NCBI GenBank assembly: GCA_021325215.1
Contig: JAJPHO010000037.1
Coordinates: 1 to 32,020 of the forward strand
DNA length: 32,020 nucleotides
Origin: Alphaproteobacteria bacterium
GTDB lineage: Bacteria; Pseudomonadota; Alphaproteobacteria; Rhodospirillales; Magnetospirillaceae
Reading direction: 5' to 3'
Shown here piece after piece: positions 23,775-31,513 of the stretch. The notes beneath the pieces are model-generated. The model was given only the letters and a program-made list of their open reading frames with translations, had not been told where the DNA came from and searched no databases. The stretch's first letter is position 1; every line of letters begins with the position of its first letter. The position numbers were made by a program, and so were the translations under genes.

Positions 23775-24527
23775 ATGAAGTTCTCGTTCTCCCGCCTGTT
23801 CCCCGCGCTGCTCGCGGCTGCCCTGATCGCGGCTCCCGCCGCGCATGCCCAGGACGATCTCACTCCCAAGCAGCAGGAAGCGGTGAAGAAGCTGGTCCAT
23901 GACTACATCATGGAAAACCCCGGCATCATCGCCGACGCCATCGAGGCGCTGCGCGCGAAGGAAGACCTCGCCGCCGAGGCCGCCGCCAAGAAGACCCTGG
24001 CCGACCGCAAGGACGAAGTCTTCAGCGATGCCGACGCTCCGGTGCTGGGCAATCCCAAGGGCGACGTGACCGTCGTCGAATTCTTCGATTATCGCTGCCC
24101 CTATTGCAAGGCGATGGCCGACCAGGTCGCCGACGTGATCAAGGCCGACGGCAAGACCAAGCTGGTGATGAAGGAATTCCCGGTGCTGGGTCCGGAATCG
24201 GTGACCGCCTCGCGCGCCGCCCTGGCCGCCGTCTCGCAGAAGAAGTACGACGAATTCCACCATGCCCTGATGCGCCTCAAGGAGCCGCTGACCGACAAGG
24301 TGTTGATGAAGACCGCCGCCGAAGTCGGCCTCAATGTCGACAAGCTGAAGAAGGACATGGACGATCAGAAGATCGACACCATCCTGAAGAACAATCTGAA
24401 ACTGGCGCACGACCTCAACATCGACGCCACCCCGACCTTCATCGTCGGCGACCAGATCATCCCCGGCGCCGTCCCGGCCCAGAGCCTCAAGCAGCTGATC
24501 GAACAGACCCGCAAGGGCAAGAGCTGA
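23775..24527 (+). CDS. DsbA-family thiol:disulphide oxidoreductase (Com1/ScsC-like)
   Basis: A 250-residue secreted thioredoxin-fold protein with a signal peptide ending AHAQD. An N-terminal helical extension (about 27-85, rich in KQQEAVKKL and AAEAAAKKT) may mediate oligomerisation, as in ScsC and Com1-type proteins. The active site is C108-PY-C111 in FFDYRCPYCKAM, and the cis-proline loop is ATPTF near residue 215. It may oxidise or isomerise disulphides in envelope proteins. The ATG at 23775 follows GAGG at about ten bases; a TTG three codons earlier is less likely. Its stop codon directly abuts the stop of the convergent S9-family gene (TGATCA). Confidence 0.88.
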   Translation: MKFSFSRLFPALLAAALIAAPAAHAQDDLTPKQQEAVKKLVHDYIMENPGIIADAIEALRAKEDLAAEAAAKKTLADRKDEVFSDADAPVLGNPKGDVTVVEFFDYRCPYCKAMADQVADVIKADGKTKLVMKEFPVLGPESVTASRAALAAVSQKKYDEFHHALMRLKEPLTDKVLMKTAAEVGLNVDKLKKDMDDQKIDTILKNNLKLAHDLNIDATPTFIVGDQIIPGAVPAQSLKQLIEQTRKGKS

Positions 24528-26516
24528 TCACGGAGAACCCGATCCGGCGGTCGTGACGGCCGCCGGTTTCAGCGTGGCACCCAGCAGCTTCTCCAGCCCG
24601 CCCAGCCAGGCCTGACGGTCAGCGCTGTGGCTCATGCGGCTGTCGCCCTCTTCCAGATAGACCGTCTCCACCGATTTTCCCGCGCGCTTCAGCGCCCGTT
24701 CCATCTCCTCGGTGTGCTCCACCAGGATGCGCACATCCTTGCGGCCATGGATCATCAGCACCGGCACCTTGATCTGGTCGGCATGCTCGACCGGTGACAG
24801 ATCGTCGGCGTCCTGGTCGTCATTCTTCACGCGCGGCCGGTTGACGTCGCGGAACGTGAAGTGGTGCATGCGCTGCACGAAGCGTTCCAGATCGGCGATG
24901 GCGCCATAGGTGACGACGCAGGAATAGAGCGACGGCTCCTTGATCGCGCCCATCAGCGCGCCATAGCCGCCATAGCCGATGCCGGCGATGCAGACACGGC
25001 CGGCATCGGCATGCTTGCCCTGGATCAGCCAGCGCGTGCCGTCGGCGACGTCGTCCTGCATCAGCCCGCCCCATTGCTGATATCCCGCCTGCTCGAAATC
25101 GGTGCCATAGCCCGACGAGCCGCGGAATTGCGGCTGGAACACGCCATAGCCGCGGCTGACCAGGAACTGCACCGTCCAATTGAAATCGCGCGAATCGTGG
25201 CGGGTCGGGCCGTCATGCACCAGCACGACGAAGGGAACCGCCCCCTGGGTGCCGCGCGGCACGGTGATGAAGGCGGGAATCGTTCTGCCGTCGCGGGCCG
25301 TGTAGGTTACATGGCGGGTTTCGGCGATGCTCTCGGCCTCCAGGCCGGGATAGGCCTCGCTCCACGGATGCAGCTCGGGTTTATCGCCGTGGCGGTCCAG
25401 CACCCAGAAAGTATGCGGTGCGCTGGGCGCCGGCTCCACCTCGATCAGATCGCGCTTACCGTCGGCGCTGCGGTCGCCGATCATCACCACCGGCGCCTTC
25501 AGCGCATGTTTGACCGACAGCCAGTCATGCTGCCAGGCCGGATCGATATAACGGTCCGACTCCGCGACGCAGGGGGCGCGGAAACCGATCACCTGGTTGT
25601 CGTGGCCGAACGAGACGGCATCGCAATCCGGACTGGCGGCGAGAACGTCGCCCAGCGCATGCTTTTCGAGATCATATTCCCGCGCCTCCAGATGCCCGCT
25701 CGCGCCGTCGGTGAGCACATAGAGAATGGCGGGACGGTCCTTGGAGAACCCGACCGGCGTAAAGCGGTGCCCTTCATTGACGTCACCCTCGTCGATGGTC
25801 GTCCAGTCGTCGCCCTTATGCAGGCGGGCGATGACCTTGCGATGTGTCTCCGACCCGCCCAGGCTCTCTCTCTTGATCGCGGTCGCGGCGCGCACCTCGC
25901 CGGCCGCGTCGGCAACCCAGGAGACGACGTTCGCCTCGCGCAGCACGGTGTGGGCGGCGCCGGAATGGATGTCGACGCTGACGACTTCGGGATGGGCCCA
26001 ATCGTTCTCGGGCGTCACCGCCAACAGAACTTTCTCGGGATTTTCCGGCTCCAGGCTGATCAGCCGGTCCTGGAATTGCGGCGCGCGGTTCGTCACGCGG
26101 CCATAGACCCTGGCGCCGACCGGCAGATCCTTGTTCAACTGGGCCCATTTCGGATTGCCGCCGTCGGCATCGATGAACACCAGCCGGGTGAAATCGACCT
26201 CGTCCCTGTTGACGAACCATCCCGAGGTTCTGATGCTGGCCAGCAGCCGCGTGTCGGACTTCCAGTGGAACCAGACCGGCTGGGTATCCGGACCGGTCGG
26301 CAGCACGAGGGTCTCCGACCCGTTGACCTTGCGCGTCACCAGCGCCGGCAGATCATTGACCGGCGAAACCATGGCGACCGACATGCCGTCCGGCGACAAG
26401 CGCGGGTCCTGAATGAGGGGGAGAGCGGCGTAGGCCTTGAGGGGGGCCGGATCGGCCAGAGCGGGAGCAGCCGCCAGAAACAGGGCGGCGAAACCGACAT
26501 AGCAACCCTTGATCAT
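24528..26516 (-). CDS. Secreted S9-family protein with degenerate catalytic triad (probable pseudoenzyme)
   Basis: A 662-residue paralogue of the S9 peptidase at 8653-10644, with signal peptide (ALADP), propeller-like half and hydrolase half. Key residues differ: the nucleophile motif GGSYGG is GIGYGG, with glycine at residue 514 where serine should be; the ADH histidine is GDS (S626); and the oxyanion HGGP is HDGP. The aspartate (D594 in HGRKDV) remains. H629, three residues past the expected His, is the only nearby candidate. The frame is complete with no stops, so the protein is probably made and has a binding or structural role. The start is the ATG at 26516 with GGGGGA just upstream. Confidence 0.85.
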   Translation of the reverse strand: MIKGCYVGFAALFLAAAPALADPAPLKAYAALPLIQDPRLSPDGMSVAMVSPVNDLPALVTRKVNGSETLVLPTGPDTQPVWFHWKSDTRLLASIRTSGWFVNRDEVDFTRLVFIDADGGNPKWAQLNKDLPVGARVYGRVTNRAPQFQDRLISLEPENPEKVLLAVTPENDWAHPEVVSVDIHSGAAHTVLREANVVSWVADAAGEVRAATAIKRESLGGSETHRKVIARLHKGDDWTTIDEGDVNEGHRFTPVGFSKDRPAILYVLTDGASGHLEAREYDLEKHALGDVLAASPDCDAVSFGHDNQVIGFRAPCVAESDRYIDPAWQHDWLSVKHALKAPVVMIGDRSADGKRDLIEVEPAPSAPHTFWVLDRHGDKPELHPWSEAYPGLEAESIAETRHVTYTARDGRTIPAFITVPRGTQGAVPFVVLVHDGPTRHDSRDFNWTVQFLVSRGYGVFQPQFRGSSGYGTDFEQAGYQQWGGLMQDDVADGTRWLIQGKHADAGRVCIAGIGYGGYGALMGAIKEPSLYSCVVTYGAIADLERFVQRMHHFTFRDVNRPRVKNDDQDADDLSPVEHADQIKVPVLMIHGRKDVRILVEHTEEMERALKRAGKSVETVYLEEGDSRMSHSADRQAWLGGLEKLLGATLKPAAVTTAGSGSP

Positions 26517-26555
26517 ACCATCCCCCGGGTTATGCAACCTGACGGACAGTATGAT

Positions 26556-26588
26556 ACCGGCCCCCTCCTTTGACCAGAGGAGGCCGGT
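26556..26588. terminator. Strong hairpin after ornithine decarboxylase
   Basis: ACCGGCC (26556-26562) pairs with GGCCGGT (26582-26588), and the stem continues with four more pairs after one mismatch. It lies just past the decarboxylase stop and ahead of the S9-family gene on the same strand. The T-rich tail is on the plus-strand side only, so on the minus strand termination may need Rho. Confidence 0.45.
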
Positions 26589-26599
26589 TACATTTTATT

Positions 26600-27736
26600 T
26601 CAGATGTAATAAGCCTTCAGCGGCGCGAAGCCGTTGAAATTCACCGCCGAATAGCTGGTGGTGTAGGCGCCGGTCGACAGGATGCGGATCTTGTCGCCGA
26701 CCTTCAGCGACATCGGCATCTTGTATTGCTGCTTCTCATAGAGAATGTCGGCGGAGTCGCAGGTCGGGCCAGCCAGGATGACCACGCCCTTCTCGGCGCC
26801 TTCGACGTCGCCCGGCACCTGCAGGCGGTACTTGATCGCCTCGTCCATGGTCTCGGCCAGGCCGCCGAACTTGCCGATATCGAGATAGACCCAACGGGCT
26901 TCCTCGTCATAGGACTTGCGCGAGATCAGCACCACCTCGGTCTCGAGGATGCCGGAATCGCCGACCAGGGAACGGCCCGGCTCGACGATCATCAGCGGCA
27001 GGTCATTGCCGAAATGCGTGGTCATGGCGTTCATGATGGCGTTGGAATATTCATCCACCGACGCCACTTCGTCGCGGTAATGGGCCGGCAGGCCGCCGCC
27101 CAGATTGATCATCTTCAGCTCGATGCCGGCGGCGTTCAGCTCGGAGAACAGCATCGCGGTTTTACCAATCGCGATGTCCCACTGATCCATGCGGGTCTGC
27201 TGCGAACCGACATGGAACGAGATGCCATAGGGCTCCAGTCCCATTTCCTTGGCGCGGATCAGCAGGTCGCGGGCCATCTCGGCCTCGCAGCCGAACTTGC
27301 GCGACAGCGGCCATTCGGCGCCTTCGCAGGTCATCAGCAGGCGGCAGAATACCTTGGCGCCGGGGGCGACGCGGGCCAGCTTTTCCAGCTCGGCGTCGCT
27401 GTCGAAGGCGAACAGCTCGATGCCCTGTTCATGGGCCCAAGCGATGTCGCGCTCTTTCTTGATGGTGTTGCCGAACGAGATGCGGTCGGGCGAAACACCC
27501 GCGGCCAGCACCGACTCGATTTCGGGGCGGCTGGCGGTATCGAAGCACGAGCCAAGCTCGGCGAGCATGGCGATCACTTCCTTGGCCGGGTTCGCCTTGA
27601 CGGCGTAGAACACCTTGGCGGTCGGCAGATAGCGATTCAGCGCGGCGTAATTCTCGGCGATCACATCGAGATCGATGATCACGCAGGGGGTCGCGGGCTG
27701 CTGGTCGGCAAGGAACTGATAAATCTTCGCGGTCAT
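26600..27736 (-). CDS. Ornithine (or lysine/ornithine) decarboxylase, fold type III
   Basis: A 378-residue PLP enzyme of the alanine-racemase-fold decarboxylase group. It makes putrescine (or cadaverine) for polyamine synthesis. K47 in FYAVKANP forms the Schiff base. ISFHVGSQ, the glycine loop NLGGGLP and EPGRSLVG bind the cofactor; GPTCDSADIL near 320 supplies the catalytic cysteine and aspartate from the partner subunit of the dimer. The ATG at 27736 is preferred to a TTG six codons earlier on the basis of family N-termini. The ribosome site is weak, which fits control through the leader: a 34-codon ORF and hairpins lie upstream. Confidence 0.92.
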   Translation of the reverse strand: MTAKIYQFLADQQPATPCVIIDLDVIAENYAALNRYLPTAKVFYAVKANPAKEVIAMLAELGSCFDTASRPEIESVLAAGVSPDRISFGNTIKKERDIAWAHEQGIELFAFDSDAELEKLARVAPGAKVFCRLLMTCEGAEWPLSRKFGCEAEMARDLLIRAKEMGLEPYGISFHVGSQQTRMDQWDIAIGKTAMLFSELNAAGIELKMINLGGGLPAHYRDEVASVDEYSNAIMNAMTTHFGNDLPLMIVEPGRSLVGDSGILETEVVLISRKSYDEEARWVYLDIGKFGGLAETMDEAIKYRLQVPGDVEGAEKGVVILAGPTCDSADILYEKQQYKMPMSLKVGDKIRILSTGAYTTSYSAVNFNGFAPLKAYYI

Positions 27737-28080
27737 CGCATTTTCTACTCGCAAGGTGTGGAGATGAAGGTGATCAGGCTCGCGGCCAGCCGGGCGCGAG
27801 ATAGGGAAGTCAAACCAAACCGAAAATATCGAAACGGTCGGGCTTACTTCAGATCGAAGATGTAGAGAGTCGGCGACGGAACAGTCCCTGAGGAATGTCC
27901 TTCAAAGAAACCGCCTGCATGACTGGGCAAGCAAGAAACAAACACCATGGTCTTTCCTCCGGAACGCCTTTCCATCGGCATACAGCAGAAGAACGCCTTG
28001 ACGTCGTTGCTTAACCAAACCAGGGCCAGAGGCACGTGCGCGGTACGTCTGAAAACGGTATTTACGCTTTTTTTCGGCGA
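27737..28080 (-). promoter_or_regulatory. Long 5' leader of ornithine decarboxylase, candidate speF-type regulatory RNA
   Basis: About 340 bases precede the decarboxylase start. From the 5' side they hold an AT-rich stretch that could be the promoter (about 28050-28130, no hexamer pair I can assign with confidence), a direct repeat GAACGCCTT (plus-strand sense) at 27962-27970 and 27991-27999, GGAGGA and a 34-codon ORF (27844-27948), and then a hairpin with stem CTCGCG/CGCGAG around 27778-27802. Alphaproteobacterial ornithine decarboxylase genes are known to carry a conserved speF leader RNA of unproven mechanism; position and length agree. I could not fold the region or match it to the covariance model. 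Confidence 0.5.
27844..27948 (-). CDS. 34-residue leader peptide upstream of ornithine decarboxylase
   Basis: An ATG at 27948 preceded by GGAGGAAAGACC opens a 34-codon frame ending TAA at 27844, 107 bases before the decarboxylase start. The peptide begins MVFVSCLPSH and ends PTLYIFDLK. It has the best ribosome site in the region, better than that of the decarboxylase itself. In E. coli, a short leader peptide upstream of speF senses ornithine by ribosome stalling; the sequences are not alike, so this is an analogy only. I do not recognise the peptide. Confidence 0.5.
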   Translation of the reverse strand: MVFVSCLPSHAGGFFEGHSSGTVPSPTLYIFDLK

Positions 28081-28089
28081 TGAAAAGTA

Positions 28090-28119
28090 AAAAATGGCTT
28101 ATGCCGTTTTTATTTTTTT
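28090..28119. terminator. A/T-flanked hairpin, possible bidirectional terminator
   Basis: Plus-strand AAAAATGGC-TTAT-GCCGTTTTT folds as a nine-pair stem (one G-U) followed by ATTTTTTT; the minus strand gives the same stem with one mismatch followed by a T-rich run. On the minus strand it would end the thiSG transcript ahead of the decarboxylase promoter. Confidence 0.45.
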
Positions 28120-28147
28120 CTACTCAACGAAATCAATGGCTTAGCGA

Positions 28148-28176
28148 GCCGTCTGGTAGGGCTCCAACCAGTCGGC
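28148..28176. other. Hairpin 30 bases past thiSG
   Basis: GCCG-T-CTGGT and ACCAG-T-CGGC pair with a single T-T mismatch around a nine-base loop. No U run follows on the minus strand. Together with the A/T hairpin farther on it may form the 3' end of the thiSG mRNA. Confidence 0.35.
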
Positions 28177-28205
28177 ACACTAGGATCACAGATGAATTGC
28201 GAGGG

Positions 28206-29195
28206 TCAGATCAACCCGGCCAAAGGCGAGGACGGCGAGGCGTACATCTTCTTGGGCATGCGGCCGGCCAGATAGGCCAGGCGGCCGGACTCGACGGCCA
28301 AGCCCATCGCGCGGGCCATGGTGATCGGGTCCTTGGCCAAAGCGATGGCGGTGTTCATCAGCACGCCGTCGCAGCCCAGCTCCATGGCGATCGCGGCGTC
28401 GGACGCGGTGCCGACGCCGGCATCGACCAGCACCGGCACCTTGGCGTTCTCGATGATCATGCGGATATTGACCGGGTTCTGGATGCCCAGGCCCGAGCCG
28501 ATCGGCGCGCCCAGCGGCATGATGGCGCAGCAGCCGATATCCTCCAGGCGCTTGGCCATGATCGGGTCGTCGGTGCAATAGACCATCACCTCGAAGCCGT
28601 CCTTGATCAGCATCTCGGCGGCCTTCAGCGTCTCGACCATATCCGGGTAAAGGCTCTTCTGTTCGCCCAGCACTTCCAGCTTGACCAGGCTCCAGCCGCC
28701 CGCCTCGCGCGCCAGGCGCAAGGTGCGCACGGCGTCTTCGCCGGTGTAGCAGCCGGCGGTGTTGGGCAGATAGGTGTATTTCTTGGGATCGATGTAATCG
28801 ACCAGCATCGGCTGGTTCGGATCGCTCACATTGACACGGCGCACCGCGACGGTGACGATCTCGGCGCCGGACGCCTTGAGCGCGGCGGCGTTTTCCTCGA
28901 AATCCTTATAGCGGCCGGTGCCGACGATCAGGCGCGACTTGAAGCGCCGCCCGGCCACGGTCCAGCCGTTATCCTGCAGTTCCGCGCCGTCGGGCGCGCC
29001 GCCACCGATGAAATGAACGATCTCCAGCCGGTCGCCCGCGCCGATCTGAACCGAGCCGTAGGTCGAGCGCGGCACGATCTCGAGATTGCGTTCGACCGCA
29101 ACCTTCTTCGGATCGATCTTCAGATCCTGCAGCAGGGTTTCGAGGCTGACGGCGGCGGCGAGAACGCGCGGCTCGCCATTGATCGTTACTTCCAT
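28206..29195 (-). CDS. thiSG: Fused sulfur carrier ThiS and thiazole synthase ThiG
   Basis: A 329-residue fusion. Residues 1-66 are ThiS (VTINGEPR ... [13 protein letters not shown] ... IVHFIGGG), whose Gly-Gly end normally carries the thiocarboxylate sulfur. After a short linker, residues 75-329 are ThiG, which builds the thiazole of thiamin. ThiG lysine K172 in VKLEVLGEQ forms the Schiff base with deoxyxylulose 5-phosphate; [12 protein letters not shown] and [11 protein letters not shown] bind phosphate. Fusions of this kind are known. The carrier glycines here are internal (64-66), so either the chain is cut after GG or the chemistry differs. No TPP riboswitch is recognisable in the 107 bases upstream. 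No thiO, thiF or thiE gene is in the window. Confidence 0.93.
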   Translation of the reverse strand: MEVTINGEPRVLAAAVSLETLLQDLKIDPKKVAVERNLEIVPRSTYGSVQIGAGDRLEIVHFIGGGAPDGAELQDNGWTVAGRRFKSRLIVGTGRYKDFEENAAALKASGAEIVTVAVRRVNVSDPNQPMLVDYIDPKKYTYLPNTAGCYTGEDAVRTLRLAREAGGWSLVKLEVLGEQKSLYPDMVETLKAAEMLIKDGFEVMVYCTDDPIMAKRLEDIGCCAIMPLGAPIGSGLGIQNPVNIRMIIENAKVPVLVDAGVGTASDAAIAMELGCDGVLMNTAIALAKDPITMARAMGLAVESGRLAYLAGRMPKKMYASPSSPLAGLI

Positions 29196-29302
29196 GATGG
29201 GACGTCCGGAACCGTTGACATTGCTTTGGCCGGAGTATGGTCCCTGCCCCGCGGCCTTGCAACCCGGCGAGGCTGGAAGGAGCCTTGCCGAAAATTCATG
29301 CG

Positions 29303-30097
29303 TCAGCGGGTGAGCGAGGAGTCCGCTTTGGCCGAGACGATGGCCGCGTCGAGATCGGCCTGGGCCCGGGCGATGTAGCCTTCGGCGCGCAGCTGGCGCA
29401 GCACCGCGGCCAGGGACGGCACCAGCATGGCCCGCCGCTTATTGACGAAATGATAGGCGACGAAGTGGGTCAGCACCGGGCTCGCCTCGGCCAGGCCGGT
29501 GATCCCGGCCTGCTGCGCCTCGATCCAGGCGGCGCGCGGCAGGACGGCATAATCGCAGCGCCCCGCCTTGAGCATATGGAAGACCTGCTCGGTCTCTTCG
29601 GCCAGCGATACCCGGACGCCCGGAAGGACGCTCAATTTATCTTCGACCAGCAGAATGCCCATGCGGGCGCAGATCGAATGGCCGCGCAGATCGTCCCAGC
29701 CATGGGCCAGCAATGCGGGATTTCCCGCTGTGAAGGCGACGATATCGTGTTCGAGCAAGGGTTCCGGCACGCGGATCAGCTCGGAGAAGCGTTGTTCCAG
29801 CTCTGCCGCGCGCATCACTTCGCCGTCGCTGTCGCCGGCTTCGCTCTCGCGGATCGAGCGCCGCGCCGGCAGCCGCGATTCGTGAACCTGATAGCCGATA
29901 CGGCGATACATCTCGACGACGATGTCCGAACCGGCCGCCGCCAGCGCCTCGTGGCTGGGATAATTGAGCGTGACCACCTGAGGTTCGGCGGCCTCGGACG
30001 CGAAGGGGAAGAGAACCACGGTCAGAAGGGCGGCGAAACGCGATCGGAAAGCCAGGATGAAGCTCCGCGGCAGGGGCGCATAGTCTAGCACGAGCAA
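29303..30097 (-). CDS. Periplasmic solute-binding (type II PBP-like) protein
   Basis: A 264-residue secreted protein with a hydrophobic segment ([14 protein letters not shown]) and an AEA-AEP cleavage-like site near residue 37. The rest fits the family of amino-acid-type binding proteins: an N-terminal strand [31 protein letters not shown], then [13 protein letters not shown] and [16 protein letters not shown], as in small PBP-like sensors and receptors without an ABC transporter. The start is uncertain: TTG at 30097 or GTG at 30091 are the only candidates ahead of the signal segment. The 5' end lies inside the duplicated promoter block shared with aroQ. The ligand is unknown. Confidence 0.65.
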   Translation of the reverse strand: MLVLDYAPLPRSFILAFRSRFAALLTVVLFPFASEAAEPQVVTLNYPSHEALAAAGSDIVVEMYRRIGYQVHESRLPARRSIRESEAGDSDGEVMRAAELEQRFSELIRVPEPLLEHDIVAFTAGNPALLAHGWDDLRGHSICARMGILLVEDKLSVLPGVRVSLAEETEQVFHMLKAGRCDYAVLPRAAWIEAQQAGITGLAEASPVLTHFVAYHFVNKRRAMLVPSLAAVLRQLRAEGYIARAQADLDAAIVSAKADSSLTR

Positions 30098-30142
30098 GAT
30101 TGCGCATCGAACCCTTCATGTTATTAAAAAGGGATCGAACCG
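30093..30142. repeat. Duplicated promoter block, copy 1 (upstream of the SUMF1-type gene)
   Basis: From AGCAAGATTGCGCAT onward, 27 of 32 bases agree with the block upstream of aroQ, and CGAACCG is shared farther on after a small gap. It includes TTGCGC (30100-30105), 16 bases, and TATTAA (30122-30127). The predicted start near 30134 is 31 bases before the ATG at 30165. Confidence 0.6.
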
Positions 30143-30164
30143 CACATTGGACAAAGGGGGACCA

Positions 30165-30965
30165 ATGCGTTTCATCGTCCCGGCGCTCGCCGGCTTCCTG
30201 ATGCTGTCCGTTTCCGCGTATGCGGAAAATCCGACGCCCGGCACCGTGTTCCGGGACTGCCCCGACTGCCCGGAAATGGTCGTGCTGCCTCATGGCACCT
30301 TCCTGATGGGCTCGACCGAGCATGACCGCGAGGAGCCGGTGCACCCTGTCACGATCGCTTATCCCCTGGCGATCGGCCGCTTCAAGGTGACCTTTGCCGA
30401 ATGGGATGCCTGCGCGGCGGCCGGCGGGTGCCCGGGCGACCCGCCCAACGACAATGGCTGGGGCCGGGGCAACCGCCCGGTGATGAATGTCAGCTGGAAC
30501 GACGCCCAGCGCTACGTCACCTGGCTGGCCGCCAAAACCGGCAAGCCCTATCGCCTGCAGAGCGAGGCGGAATACGAATATGCCGGCCGCGCCGGCTCGA
30601 TCACCCGCTTCTGGTGGGGCGAGACGCCGGACAGCAACAGGGCCGCCTGCGATGGCTGCGGCAGCGGCTGGGACAATGTCAGGACGGCGCCGGAAGGAGC
30701 CTTTCCCGCCAATGGCTTCGGAGTGTTCGACACCGCCGGCAATCTGTCGGAATGGGTGGAGGATCGCTGGAACCCGTCTTTCGACGGCGCGCCCGCTGAC
30801 GGCAGCGCCTGGGAAACCGGCGATCCGCGCCGGCGGGTCTTCCGCGGCGGCTCCTGGTTCAATTATCCGCGCATGATAACGTCGTCCTACCGCAACGGCG
30901 ACGCGCCGACGGTGGCCAACGTCAAAATAGGCTTCCGTGTGGCGCTGACGCTTGTAGGAAACTAG
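30165..30965 (+). CDS. Secreted SUMF1/EgtB/PvdO-family (FGE-sulfatase domain) protein
   Basis: A 266-residue protein with a signal peptide ending AYAEN. The domain is recognisable from CPDCPEMVVLPHGTFLMGS at 31-49, NVSWNDAQRYVTWLAAKTG and YRLQSEAEYEYAGRAG near 110-145, GVFDTAGNLSEWVEDRW near 190-206, and RVFRGGSWFN followed by GFRVAL. True formylglycine-generating enzymes have a cysteine pair between the last two blocks; here that region reads TSSYRNGDAP, without cysteine, so sulfatase activation is unlikely and the function is open. The ATG at 30165 has AAAGGGGG upstream, better than a TTG six codons earlier. It sits between two copies of one promoter sequence, ahead of aroQ. Confidence 0.85.
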   Translation: MRFIVPALAGFLMLSVSAYAENPTPGTVFRDCPDCPEMVVLPHGTFLMGSTEHDREEPVHPVTIAYPLAIGRFKVTFAEWDACAAAGGCPGDPPNDNGWGRGNRPVMNVSWNDAQRYVTWLAAKTGKPYRLQSEAEYEYAGRAGSITRFWWGETPDSNRAACDGCGSGWDNVRTAPEGAFPANGFGVFDTAGNLSEWVEDRWNPSFDGAPADGSAWETGDPRRRVFRGGSWFNYPRMITSSYRNGDAPTVANVKIGFRVALTLVGN

Positions 30966-30974
30966 TGTTCCGAC

Positions 30975-31032
30975 AGCAAGATTGCGCATAGATACCTTCG
31001 TGCTATAACCACGCCCATGAAAAGGCGAACCG
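30975..31032. repeat. Duplicated promoter block, copy 2 (upstream of aroQ)
   Basis: Copy of the block at 30093-30142. It starts at AGCAAGATTGCGCAT and runs through the -10 region; GAAAAGGCGAACCG near 31019 matches the downstream part of copy 1 after an insertion of about eight bases. Confidence 0.6.
30982..31009 (+). promoter_or_regulatory. aroQ-accB-accC promoter
   Basis: TTGCGC (30982-30987), 16 bases, TATAAC (31004-31009); GCTATAAC fits the alphaproteobacterial housekeeping -10 pattern. The predicted start near 31016 leaves about 30 bases before the aroQ ATG. Confidence 0.6.
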
Positions 31033-31045
31033 AGTCCCTGACCGC

Positions 31046-31513
31046 ATGACCCTGCCCGTTCTCATCCTCAACGGCCCCAACCTGAACTTGCTGGGGTTCC
31101 GCGAGCCGGAGGTCTATGGTCACGACACCCTGGCCGACGTCGAGGCGCTCTGCCGCTCGCACGCCGCCGGGCTGGGGCTCTCGGTCGATTGCCGGCAAAG
31201 CAATCACGAAGGCCAGCTCATCGATTGGGTGCATGAGGCGCGGACCGCGTTCTCGGGCATCATCATCAATCCCGGCGCCTACAGCCACACCTCGATCGCG
31301 CTTCTGGACGCGCTCAAGGCCGTGCAGAAGCCGGTGGCCGAGGTTCACCTGTCCAACATTCATCAGCGGGAGACCTTCCGCCATCATTCCTATGTGTCAC
31401 AAGCGGCCAAAGGGGTGATTTGCGGGTTAGGCATCCAGGGCTATAGTGCGGCGCTCGACGCCATGAGCCGCTGGCTGTCTCCTTCCGCCCAACGAACGAC
31501 GAAAGAAATATAA
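31046..31513 (+). CDS. aroQ: 3-dehydroquinate dehydratase, type II
   Basis: A 155-residue shikimate-pathway enzyme that turns 3-dehydroquinate into 3-dehydroshikimate; it forms dodecamers in the cytoplasm. The catalytic lid R19 and Y24 are in FREPEVYG, after [30 protein letters not shown] and [10 protein letters not shown] provide the substrate site, with the catalytic histidine in NIH. The length is normal. The stop codon shares one base with the accB start (TAATG), placing the gene in an operon with the acetyl-CoA carboxylase genes, an arrangement common in alphaproteobacteria. Confidence 0.95.
   Translation: MTLPVLILNGPNLNLLGFREPEVYGHDTLADVEALCRSHAAGLGLSVDCRQSNHEGQLIDWVHEARTAFSGIIINPGAYSHTSIALLDALKAVQKPVAEVHLSNIHQRETFRHHSYVSQAAKGVICGLGIQGYSAALDAMSRWLSPSAQRTTKEI

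Noticed and set aside
22260-24410. Open frame of about 716 codons antisense to the M48 protease and DsbA-like genes
   Set aside because: It spans two well-supported genes and their intergenic gap, has low-complexity Gly/Arg/His-rich composition and no family signature.
24861-26573. Long plus-strand frame antisense to the second S9-family gene
   Set aside because: It shows the compositional signs of an antisense shadow and no domain; the minus-strand frame has clear S9 homology.
29196-29302. TPP riboswitch upstream of thiSG
   Set aside because: I looked for the CUGAGA and later conserved blocks on the minus strand and found none in the 107 bases available.
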